From NCBI GenBank assembly GCA_938024025.1, contig CALJBY010000047.1:1-9802 (forward strand): a DNA stretch of 9,802 bases, read 5' to 3'. The position numbers were made by a program, and so were the translations under genes. The stretch's first letter is position 1. Every line of letters starts with the position of its first letter. The stretch comes from an uncultured bacterium. GTDB lineage: Bacteria > Desulfobacterota > WTBG01. Below, in pieces: positions 1-6,266 of this stretch. Below the pieces are notes generated by a model. That model made no database searches. It saw nothing but the letters and a program-made list of their open reading frames with translations, and was not told where the DNA came from.

Positions 1-870
1 GCACAGACCATTGAGGACATTGATAAACCCTTCATCCTCACCGACAATCCTTACCGTGCCTATGCAAAGATAGCAACCCTTTTTCACCCTCACCCGGAGC
101 CGAAACCGGGTATTGCTGAAAACACCATCGTAGGCGAGGGAACCCATATTGGGAAAGACGTTTCTATTTACCCGTTCGTCTACATCGGGAAGAAGGCAAC
201 TATTGGTGATGGGGTCATCATCTATCCCCACACCTTTATTGGCGATGAAACCTGCATTGACCAGAAAACCATCATCTACTCCAATGTCTCCGTCCGGGAG
301 CGCTGTCGTATCGGCAAGAGAGTCACCATTCACTCTGGAACCGTTATCGGCAGCGACGGATTTGGGTTCGCCCCGGATGGAAACCGCTACCATAAAATTC
401 CTCAGATTGGTACCGTCCACATTGACGATGATGTAGAGATTGGAGCAAATAACACCATTGACCGAGGCGCCTTAGGTACCACCTGGCTCAAGCGGGGGGT
501 AAAAACGGACAACCTCGTTCACATTGCTCATAATGTAGTTGTCGGAGAAGACACCCTGCTCGTTGCTCAGGTTGGTATTTCCGGGAGCACCACCATTGGA
601 AAGCACGTTACCTTGGCCGGTCAGGTTGGCGTAGTAGGACATCTTGAAATTGGCGATAACACGATTGTTGGTGCCAAGACCGGGGTAAGCGGGAGCGTTC
701 CTGCCGACACGATAGTTTCAGGATACCCCCATATGCCTCACCGACAGTGGTTGAAATCGTCCCGCTGTTTCCCCCTGCTTCCCGAGATGCGCAAAACACT
801 TAAGCACCTCGAAGAAAGAATGCAACAGGTAGAAGAACGGTTAGATAATCATTCCGGAGATAAGAAATGA
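1..870 (+). CDS. lpxD: LpxD, UDP-3-O-acylglucosamine N-acyltransferase (5'-truncated)
   Basis: This cytoplasmic trimeric enzyme transfers a 3-hydroxyacyl chain from ACP to the 2-amino group of UDP-3-O-acyl-GlcN, the third step of lipid A synthesis. The frame is open from base 1, so the start lies outside the window. 289 residues remain, against about 340 in the family, so roughly the first 50 are missing. The remnant of the N-terminal uridine-binding domain ([13 protein letters not shown], fragment residues 16-28) is followed by left-handed beta-helix hexapeptide repeats from about residue 37 to 230. The family block [11 protein letters not shown] is at 117-127, and IAHN at 175-178 carries the histidine (177) equivalent to the catalytic His239 of E. 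coli. A charged C-terminal helix (about 262-281) fits the trimer tail. The end overlaps fabZ by four bases (ATGA), implying translational coupling. Identification is secure. Confidence 0.96.
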   Translation, partial: AQTIEDIDKPFILTDNPYRAYAKIATLFHPHPEPKPGIAENTIVGEGTHIGKDVSIYPFVYIGKKATIGDGVIIYPHTFIGDETCIDQKTIIYSNVSVRERCRIGKRVTIHSGTVIGSDGFGFAPDGNRYHKIPQIGTVHIDDDVEIGANNTIDRGALGTTWLKRGVKTDNLVHIAHNVVVGEDTLLVAQVGISGSTTIGKHVTLAGQVGVVGHLEIGDNTIVGAKTGVSGSVPADTIVSGYPHMPHRQWLKSSRCFPLLPEMRKTLKHLEERMQQVEERLDNHSGDKK

Positions 871-1301
871 AAGACATTAAGCAGATTATGGACCTCTTAC
901 CTCACCGCTATCCCTTCCTCCTGGTTGATAGAATTCTGGAGATGGAGGAAAACAAACGAATTGTCGGCATCAAAAATGTTACCATGAACGAACCCTTTTT
1001 CCAAGGTCACTTTCCCGGTGCTCCCATCATGCCCGGTGTGTTAATAATCGAAGCGATGGCACAGACATGGGGCATTCTGGTGCTGAGTTCAACTCAGGAA
1101 AAAGCAGGGAGCAAGAATGTCCTCTTCCTCGGAATTGACAAGGCCCGGTTCCGCAAACCTGTTTATCCGGGAGACCAGCTACGGTTCGAACTCCAGGCAC
1201 TTCACTTGAAGCGGTCGATCTGGAAGTTTAAGGGGGAGGCTTTTGTAGAAGGACAACTTGTGGCCGAAGCTGAACTCATGGCAACGATTTCCGATACATA
1301 G
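867..1301 (+). CDS. fabZ: FabZ, (3R)-hydroxyacyl-ACP dehydratase
   Basis: This hot-dog-fold enzyme dehydrates (3R)-3-hydroxyacyl-ACP to trans-2-enoyl-ACP in fatty acid elongation, and so competes with LpxA and LpxD for the same acyl-ACP pool. At 144 residues it is normal length. The start [21 protein letters not shown] is typical of the family. The active-site stretch contains [11 protein letters not shown] with His48, and the helix that follows has Glu62 in IIEAMAQ, matching E. coli His54 and Glu68. The ATG at 867 overlaps the lpxD stop, and GGAGA at 856-860 sits six bases upstream as a good ribosome binding site. Placement between lpxD and lpxA is a widespread arrangement that links lipid A and phospholipid supply. 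The short spacing suggests co-transcription with lpxD. Confidence 0.97.
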   Translation: MKDIKQIMDLLPHRYPFLLVDRILEMEENKRIVGIKNVTMNEPFFQGHFPGAPIMPGVLIIEAMAQTWGILVLSSTQEKAGSKNVLFLGIDKARFRKPVYPGDQLRFELQALHLKRSIWKFKGEAFVEGQLVAEAELMATISDT

Positions 1302-1317
1302 CGTATAAGAAACCTCA

Positions 1318-1341
1318 ACCTTTTGTTATCCAGGGAAAGGT
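1318..1341 (+). promoter_or_regulatory. lpxA ribosome binding site inside a small inverted repeat
   Basis: The lpxA Shine-Dalgarno (AAAGG, 1336-1340, seven bases before the ATG at 1348) forms the right arm of a perfect 6-bp inverted repeat, ACCTTT at 1318-1323 with AAAGGT at 1336-1341, loop 12 bases. The ribosome binding site is clear. That the hairpin forms in vivo is doubtful, because the stem is short and the loop long. Confidence 0.4.
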
Positions 1342-1347
1342 AGAAAC

Positions 1348-2118
1348 ATGATACATCAAACGGCCATTATTGATTCCCAGGCAGAACTCGCATCAGGCGT
1401 AGAAGTGGGCCCCTATTCCATCATTGGTCCCCAGGTGAAAATTGGCAGAAACACTAAAATCGGCCCCCATGTGGTTATCGACGGGTGGACACATATTGGC
1501 GAAGGATGCACCGTTTTTCAGTTTGCCTCCATAGGAGCACTTCCCCAGGACCTCAAGTATAAAGGGGAAGAATCATGGGTTATCATGGGCAACAATAATA
1601 CCATACGAGAATTTGTTACCATTAACAGGGGGACCTCCTGGTCACAGGGAAAAACGACCATCGGTAATAACAATTTTTTTATGGCTTACAGCCACGTGGC
1701 ACACGATTGTAAGATCGGCAACCATGTAATCCTTGCCAACGCTGCTACCCTCGCCGGCCACATTACCATAGAAGATTGCGCCATTGTGGGAGGATTAGTT
1801 GGTGTCCACCAATTCGTTCGACTTGGATGTCACTCCATTATAGGTGGGGGGTCCGGGGTAAACAAAGATGTTCCCCCCTATATGATGGCTAATGGACAGC
1901 GGGCTAAACTGTACGGGTTAAATACGACAGGACTGCAACGACACCACTTCTCAGAGGAAGCGCTAACCAACCTTAAGAAGGCCTATCGCATCATCTTCAG
2001 ATCCGGTCTCACACTCGAAAAGGCATCGGATCAGCTAGCCCATGAGGTGGAGAACTCTCCCGAGGTCAAGCACCTCATTCATTTTATCGAAAGTTCAGAA
2101 AGGGGTATCACGCGTTAG
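1348..2118 (+). CDS. lpxA: LpxA, acyl-ACP--UDP-N-acetylglucosamine O-acyltransferase
   Basis: LpxA performs the first step of lipid A synthesis, moving a 3-hydroxyacyl chain from ACP to the 3-position of UDP-GlcNAc; it is a cytoplasmic trimer. The 256 residues are close to the 262 of E. coli. Hexapeptide repeats (for example AELASG, VEVGPY, VKIGRN) fill about residues 5-180, followed by a helical C-terminal domain. Direct alignment with the E. coli protein gives a constant offset of six: His119 in SHVAHD matches catalytic His125, and His116, His138 and His154 match His122, His144 and His160. Gln67-Asp68 match Gln73-Asp74. Gly167 occupies the acyl-length 'ruler' position (E. coli Gly173), which predicts a long chain near C14. 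The usual GLxRRGF reads GLQRHHF at 195-201, so E. coli Arg205 is His here. The start is supported by AAAGG seven bases upstream. Confidence 0.96.
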   Translation: MIHQTAIIDSQAELASGVEVGPYSIIGPQVKIGRNTKIGPHVVIDGWTHIGEGCTVFQFASIGALPQDLKYKGEESWVIMGNNNTIREFVTINRGTSWSQGKTTIGNNNFFMAYSHVAHDCKIGNHVILANAATLAGHITIEDCAIVGGLVGVHQFVRLGCHSIIGGGSGVNKDVPPYMMANGQRAKLYGLNTTGLQRHHFSEEALTNLKKAYRIIFRSGLTLEKASDQLAHEVENSPEVKHLIHFIESSERGITR

Positions 2119-3069
2119 ATGAAAAAGCTACAGGTCGCCGTTATCGGCAGTGGCTATTTGGGCAGGTTTCATGCGCAAAAATATGCCAGCCATCCTGAAG
2201 TGGAATTAGTGGCGGTCGTTGATACTAACCAGACAAGAGCCGCTGAACTGGCCAGTGAAACGGGCGCTAACCCACTGAGTGATTACAGGGACGTGTACAC
2301 GAAGGTGCAGGCAGCAAGTGTGGTAGTGCCGACACCCTTACACTACAGCGTAGCGAAAGACCTGCTGGAACATGGTATCCATGTGTTGCTTGAAAAACCG
2401 ATGACCATAACGGTCGAGGAAGGTAGCCAGCTGATTGCCCTCGCCCATGAGCACAATCTCGTTTTACAGATAGGCCACCTGGAGCGCTTTAATCCCGCCT
2501 ACCTTGCTGTGGAGAAAACAGTAAAGGATCCCCTTTTTATAGAGTCACACCGGTTAAACTCCTTTCAGGAAAGGGGGACGGAAGTTGATGTGATTCTCGA
2601 TATAATGATTCATGATATTGATATTATTCTCAATCTCGTGGACGATGAAGTGAAAAGAATTCATGCAGTGGGAATACCGGTCATCTCTTCCATGATTGAT
2701 ATCGCTAATGCCCGGTTAGAATTCAAAAACGGCTGTGTGGTAAATGTTACCGCCAGCCGCATATCAGACAAGAGCATGAGAAAAATACGAATTTTTCAGC
2801 ATGATGCCTACATCTCCATTGATTTTGCAGCCCAGGGAGTCTCGATCTACAAGAAAATTGAAGAAGACGGGAAAATACCCTACATTGTGAGTGAACAGTT
2901 GCAGATTGAACCGGGAGACTCCTTGGAGGAGGAAATCAAATCATTCCTTACCGCAGTGAGAACAAACCGTAAACCGTCCGTTCCCGGTGAAGCAGGCATA
3001 AGGGCTCTCAAGGTAGCCTTAGAGATTACTAACCAGTTGAAGAGGACTACTCAGGGCATTGTTGGATAA
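2119..3069 (+). CDS. Gfo/Idh/MocA-family NAD(P)-dependent oxidoreductase, GnnA candidate
   Basis: A 316-residue sugar-type dehydrogenase. The N-terminal Rossmann fold starts VAVIGSGYLGRFHA (residues 6-19), with an acidic residue at the end of the second strand (VVDT, Asp35) that favours NAD over NADP. The family motif EKP is at 92-94, GHLERFNPA at 119-127, and the C-terminal-domain helix DIMIHDIDIILNL at 161-173 carries the likely catalytic His165 and Asp166. The ATG at 2119 follows the lpxA stop with no gap; the nearest purine-rich site (AAGGGG, 2100-2105) is rather distant, so translation probably couples to lpxA. The last 11 bases overlap lpxB. In Acidithiobacillus ferrooxidans, gnnA of this family lies between lpxA and lpxB and oxidises UDP-GlcNAc at C3 before GnnB transamination, making amide-linked lipid A. 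No transaminase is adjacent here, so that role is a hypothesis. Confidence 0.85.
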   Translation: MKKLQVAVIGSGYLGRFHAQKYASHPEVELVAVVDTNQTRAAELASETGANPLSDYRDVYTKVQAASVVVPTPLHYSVAKDLLEHGIHVLLEKPMTITVEEGSQLIALAHEHNLVLQIGHLERFNPAYLAVEKTVKDPLFIESHRLNSFQERGTEVDVILDIMIHDIDIILNLVDDEVKRIHAVGIPVISSMIDIANARLEFKNGCVVNVTASRISDKSMRKIRIFQHDAYISIDFAAQGVSIYKKIEEDGKIPYIVSEQLQIEPGDSLEEEIKSFLTAVRTNRKPSVPGEAGIRALKVALEITNQLKRTTQGIVG

Positions 3070-4210
3070 AACAAAAACACGAAAGATTCTTGTCGTCACC
3101 GGTGAAGCCTCGGGAGACCTCCATGCATCACACCTGGTAACAGCCATGCGTGCATGCACACAGCATTTAGAGTTTTACGGTATGGGGGGTGAAAAGCTGA
3201 GGGCGGCAGGGATGCGCATTGTATTTGACATTGCACAACTATCCGTAATGGGTATTACAGAAGTTATTCGCCACCTGGGAAAGCTCTATCGTGTTTTTTC
3301 CTCTTTAAAGTCATCTCTCAAACATGACCGGCCTGACCTTCTCATTCTCGTCGACTACCCGGACTTCAATCTCCGTCTGGCAAAGGCAGCAAAAAAATAC
3401 AGTATTCCCGTTCTCTACTACATTAGCCCACAAGTCTGGGCATGGAGAACCAGTCGCCTGAAACAGATTGGCGATCTCGTTACTAAAATGATTGTCGTCT
3501 TTCCCTTTGAACTCCCCCTCTATGAAAAAGCTGGTATTGACGCGAGCTTTGTCGGCCATCCCTTACTCGACATACTTACGGTCACCCGGCCGAAAGAAGA
3601 AAGCACCGGGCACTTCGGTCTTGACGAACACAAGACAACTATTGGGCTGTTACCGGGGAGCCGGTTGAGTGAGGTAAAGAAGTTGCTTCCTCCTATGATC
3701 GAAGCCGCGCAACACTTGACAGAGCACTTCAGCAATCTGCAATTTATCGTGCCTATTGCACCGGGGTTACAAAAAAAGGAAATAGAACAACTGCTGGAAC
3801 GGGCTACGGTCCCCATTACCACGGTTAGTGACAGCATCTATGAAGTTATAGACAGTTCATATCTGGTCATTGTTGCCTCCGGGACGGCTACGTTAGAAAC
3901 CGCACTCTTGGCAACACCCATGGTTATCGTCTATAAGATGTCACCCCTCAGTTACCTTATCGGCAAGGCGTTGGTAAAGGTACCGTACATTGGCATGGCC
4001 AACATCATCGCCGGTAAAAGGGTTGTACCGGAACTGATACAGGGGGAGGCAACTGCCGGCAATATTGCTGCTGCGGTAACGCGCATGCTTAAAGATACCC
4101 GGTACTATCAGAACATCTGTGAAGAACTTGCTTCCATCAGGAAGAAACTGGGAGAACCAGGGGCATCGAAACGGGCAGCGCAGATCGCCGTAAACATGCT
4201 CTCGCCGTGA
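3059..4210 (+). CDS. lpxB: LpxB, lipid-A-disaccharide synthase (TTG start)
   Basis: LpxB is a GT19 glycosyltransferase on the cytoplasmic face of the inner membrane. It joins UDP-2,3-diacyl-GlcN to lipid X, giving the beta-1',6 disaccharide of lipid A. The 383 residues match the 382 of E. coli. VTGEASGDLHAS (13-24) is the N-terminal signature, and LVDYPDFN (97-104) has Asp99, equivalent to E. coli Asp98. YISPQVWAWR lies at 121-130, LLPGSR ends at Arg202 (E. coli Arg201), ASGTATLE is at 274-281, and Asn316 in MANIIAG matches E. coli Asn316. An in-frame stop at 3038-3040 and no ATG or GTG before the signature leave only TTG at 3059 or 3062. CAGGG at 3052-3056 is slightly better spaced for 3062. 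The gene overlaps the oxidoreductase by 11 bases, suggesting coupling. Confidence 0.95.
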   Translation: MLDKTKTRKILVVTGEASGDLHASHLVTAMRACTQHLEFYGMGGEKLRAAGMRIVFDIAQLSVMGITEVIRHLGKLYRVFSSLKSSLKHDRPDLLILVDYPDFNLRLAKAAKKYSIPVLYYISPQVWAWRTSRLKQIGDLVTKMIVVFPFELPLYEKAGIDASFVGHPLLDILTVTRPKEESTGHFGLDEHKTTIGLLPGSRLSEVKKLLPPMIEAAQHLTEHFSNLQFIVPIAPGLQKKEIEQLLERATVPITTVSDSIYEVIDSSYLVIVASGTATLETALLATPMVIVYKMSPLSYLIGKALVKVPYIGMANIIAGKRVVPELIQGEATAGNIAAAVTRMLKDTRYYQNICEELASIRKKLGEPGASKRAAQIAVNMLSP

Positions 4211-4218
4211 ACTTCAGG

Positions 4219-4246
4219 TTTTGCAGGCCGTACCGCTCCTGCAAAG
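4219..4246 (+). repeat. Inverted repeat / stem-loop in the lpxB-msbA gap
   Basis: TTTGCAGG at 4220-4227 pairs perfectly with CCTGCAAA at 4238-4245 around a 10-base loop, with one more wobble pair (4219-4246). It begins nine bases after the lpxB stop. No T-run follows on either strand, so it is not a standard intrinsic terminator. It may stabilise a transcript end or mark a processing site; that is inference. Confidence 0.5.
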
Positions 4247-4277
4247 AGCAGAAGAAGGTGACGTGACAAAAATCTCT

Positions 4278-4314
4278 CTCCTGGCCCTAAGCATCCCGTG
4301 ATGCCAGGAGGGGG
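4278..4314 (+). promoter_or_regulatory. Strong Shine-Dalgarno within a predicted stem-loop ahead of msbA
   Basis: AGGAGGGGG at 4306-4314 is the strongest ribosome binding sequence in the window. CTCCTGGC (4278-4285) is the exact complement of GCCAGGAG (4303-4310), so part of that site can be paired. A nested hairpin, CATC (4292-4295) with GATG (4300-4303), fits inside if the outer stem is shortened to 7 bp. The ATG at 4320, eight bases after AGGAGG, is ideally spaced but is not in the msbA frame. The sequence could be a translational switch for msbA; folding and function are inferred. Confidence 0.5.
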
Positions 4315-4319
4315 TCAAC

Positions 4320-4373
4320 ATGAGGTACCTGCATGGCAAAAATCTCGACCAAAGATTCTTTTCATATCTATAA
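4320..4373 (+). CDS. Putative 17-codon leader ORF overlapping the msbA start
   Basis: ATG at 4320 follows AGGAGGGGG at ideal spacing and opens a 17-codon frame (MRYLHGKNLDQRFFSYL, then TAA at 4371-4373). The frame is shifted +1 relative to msbA and covers the msbA start codon, ending 38 bases inside msbA. I recognise no homology, and composition cannot be judged at this length. It may be a real leader peptide, a decoy initiation site that lowers MsbA output, or chance. It is listed because its ribosome binding site is better than that of msbA itself. Confidence 0.25.
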   Translation: MRYLHGKNLDQRFFSYL

Positions 4374-6126
4374 GCGCTTATTGCAGTACGTGAGACCATA
4401 CTGGAAAAGAATGGCCCTCGCTGTCGCAGCTGCCATCTTACTCGCAGCTGCCAACACCTCAATCGCCTGGATCATCAAGAAGGTCATGGATGACCTTTTT
4501 GATCAAAAAGACATGAGGATGCTCACCCTTATCCCTTTAGCAATAATTGTGCTCTACTTTTTCAAGGGATTATTTCAATACAGCCAGGCATATCTCATGG
4601 GCTCTGTTGCCATTAGAGTAGTAACTGACATTAGGGATAAGATCTATCAGCACCTGCAAACGCTCTCCCTTGCCTTTTTTACCAAGTACCCCACAGGTGT
4701 CTTAATGTCCCGCATTGTCAATGATTCTTCCCTCTTACAGTCTACGGTCTCGGACAGTATCACTACACTGTTACAAAGTTCCCTCACGATTGTCGGCCTG
4801 TCGTGCTATACCTTCTGGGTAAACTGGAAGCTCGCCGCAGTATCCTACCTCATCATTCTCTGGGCGGTCATTCCCATCAGGAAATTCGGGAAGAAGAGCA
4901 GAAAGTTCAGCACTAAGAGCCAGGTAAAGGTGGGCGATATCCTCAAATTCCTCCACGAGACCATTACCGGTATCCGCATCGTTAAAGCCTTTGGAATGGA
5001 ACCCTATGAAAACCAGAGGTTCTCAGCAGAAAACAACCTGTTCCTGAGAGTTCGGCTTAAACGACTCCGTATCCGGGCACTCGCTTCACCTACCATGGAG
5101 ATGCTCGGTGGTATTGCTACGGCGGCAATCCTCTACTTTGGAGGATATAGCGTTATACAGGGCTCATTAACATCCGGGGAGTTCTTTTCCTTTGCGGCTG
5201 CCTTCGCCATGATGTATAGGCCAGTTCGCGAATTAAACAAACTCAATCAGACAATCCAGGAAGGCCTGGCTGCCGCAGTAAGAACATTTGAACTGCTGGA
5301 CTTCAAAGCCGACATCGTGGACAAACCGGGGGCACGGGAGCTCCCCACCATAAGGGAACTGATCGAATTCCGGAATGTCTGCTTTCAGTATGAAACCGAA
5401 CCGGTATTAGAAGATATTAATTTGAAGGTGCGTGTAGGTGAAATTATTGCTATTGTTGGTGGCAGCGGTGCAGGAAAGTCCACCATAGCCAACCTCATAC
5501 CGCGCTTCTACGATGTCACCTCCGGCGCCGTACTCATCGACGGTATCGACACAAGAGAGGTTACGATCACGTCTTTAAGGAATCAGCTAAGCATGGTCAC
5601 ACAGGAAATAATCCTCTTTAATGATACTGTTAAGAATAACATCTCCTATGGAAGTGCGGGAAAATCTGATCAGGAGATTAGAAAAGCTGCAGAGGCAGCA
5701 CATGCTCATCATTTTATCATGGATAATCCAAAAGGATATGATGCCGTTATCGGTGAGCAGGGGGTTAAACTCTCCGGGGGCCAAAAACAGAGAATTGCTA
5801 TTGCCCGTGCCATTCTTAAAAATGCCCCTATCCTCATTCTGGACGAAGCAACCTCTTCCCTCGACAGCCAGGCTGAGGGAGAAGTGCAGATTGCCCTCGA
5901 AAAACTTATGGAGGGTAGAACGACCTTCATTATTGCCCACCGGCTCTCTACTATAAAAAAAGCAAATCGTATCATTGTCCTCTCAGCAGGCAGAATAGCG
6001 GAAGAAGGCACGCACAGTGAGCTCATGGCACTGCAGGGCGCGTACCACAAGCTCTATACCATGCAATTCCAGGGAGAGCACAACAGCCACCCGTCTGGTC
6101 TCGTCTCACCTGCAGAAGCGACATAG
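4333..6126 (+). CDS. msbA: MsbA-type lipid A-core ABC exporter
   Basis: This homodimeric ABC exporter flips lipid A-core from the inner to the outer leaflet of the inner membrane using ATP. The 597 residues hold a full half-transporter. Six membrane segments lie near residues 27-47, 63-80, 142-163, 166-182, 255-275 and 284-298, with the nucleotide-binding domain from about 345. Motifs are Walker A GGSGAGKST (376-384), Q-loop Gln424, signature LSGGQ (480-484), Walker B ILILDE (500-505) and switch His536 in IIAHRLST. All are intact, so it should be active. An in-frame stop at 4321-4323 fixes the start at 4333, with GAGG (4322-4325) seven bases upstream. Its position between lpxB and waaA supports MsbA rather than a drug exporter, although the families are hard to separate by sequence alone. 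The 122-base leader is unusual for this cluster and carries two stem-loops. Confidence 0.92.
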   Translation: MAKISTKDSFHIYKRLLQYVRPYWKRMALAVAAAILLAAANTSIAWIIKKVMDDLFDQKDMRMLTLIPLAIIVLYFFKGLFQYSQAYLMGSVAIRVVTDIRDKIYQHLQTLSLAFFTKYPTGVLMSRIVNDSSLLQSTVSDSITTLLQSSLTIVGLSCYTFWVNWKLAAVSYLIILWAVIPIRKFGKKSRKFSTKSQVKVGDILKFLHETITGIRIVKAFGMEPYENQRFSAENNLFLRVRLKRLRIRALASPTMEMLGGIATAAILYFGGYSVIQGSLTSGEFFSFAAAFAMMYRPVRELNKLNQTIQEGLAAAVRTFELLDFKADIVDKPGARELPTIRELIEFRNVCFQYETEPVLEDINLKVRVGEIIAIVGGSGAGKSTIANLIPRFYDVTSGAVLIDGIDTREVTITSLRNQLSMVTQEIILFNDTVKNNISYGSAGKSDQEIRKAAEAAHAHHFIMDNPKGYDAVIGEQGVKLSGGQKQRIAIARAILKNAPILILDEATSSLDSQAEGEVQIALEKLMEGRTTFIIAHRLSTIKKANRIIVLSAGRIAEEGTHSELMALQGAYHKLYTMQFQGEHNSHPSGLVSPAEAT

Positions 6127-6147
6127 TACTACAGTGGATAATTTTGA

Positions 6148-6176
6148 CCGGCAGGTGCCCTGCACTGTCTGCCCGG
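6148..6176 (+). repeat. GC-rich stem-loop in the msbA-waaA gap
   Basis: CCGGCAG (6148-6154) pairs with CTGCC-C-GG (6169-6176, one bulged C at 6174). Inside it GTGC (6155-6158) pairs with GCAC (6162-6165) around a CCT loop, leaving a TGT bulge, so 11 pairs can form in 29 bases. GCAGG (6151-6155) with CCTGC (6159-6163) is a competing fold. It starts 21 bases after the msbA stop. No T-run follows, so read-through into waaA is expected. The rest of the 140-base gap (6127-6266) shows nothing else I can support. Confidence 0.5.
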
Positions 6177-6266
6177 GTACAAGCGAAGTTTATTTGAGTA
6201 GGGTGCGCGGGAAACATCACTTTTTACGGGATCATCACTATTCAAGCAACCGGTTCGTGTTCGCCT

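Noticed and set aside
149..436. 95-codon plus-strand open frame inside lpxD
   Set aside because: It is out of frame with a well-supported lpxD hexapeptide-repeat protein and its translation is low-complexity Ser/Thr/Pro-rich without any family resemblance.
1304..1309. TATAAG, a possible -10 element before lpxA
   Set aside because: No TTGACA-like -35 at 16-18 bases upstream, so there is no support for a promoter.
3520..3837. 105-codon minus-strand open frame opposite lpxB
   Set aside because: It lies wholly within the conserved lpxB gene, has no recognisable motif and no ribosome binding site; a shadow frame.
4207..4266. 19-codon GTG-initiated frame overlapping the lpxB stop
   Set aside because: No convincing ribosome binding site and no recognisable product; part of it is simply the TTTGCAGG stem-loop.
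5587..6050. Overlapping minus-strand frames and a plus-strand frame (5621-5956) over the MsbA nucleotide-binding domain
   Set aside because: All are shadows of the strongly conserved ABC ATPase region, where codon constraint leaves other frames open.
6144..6149. TTGACC resembling a -35 element in the msbA-waaA gap
   Set aside because: The region 16-18 bases downstream is GC-rich and has no -10-like hexamer.
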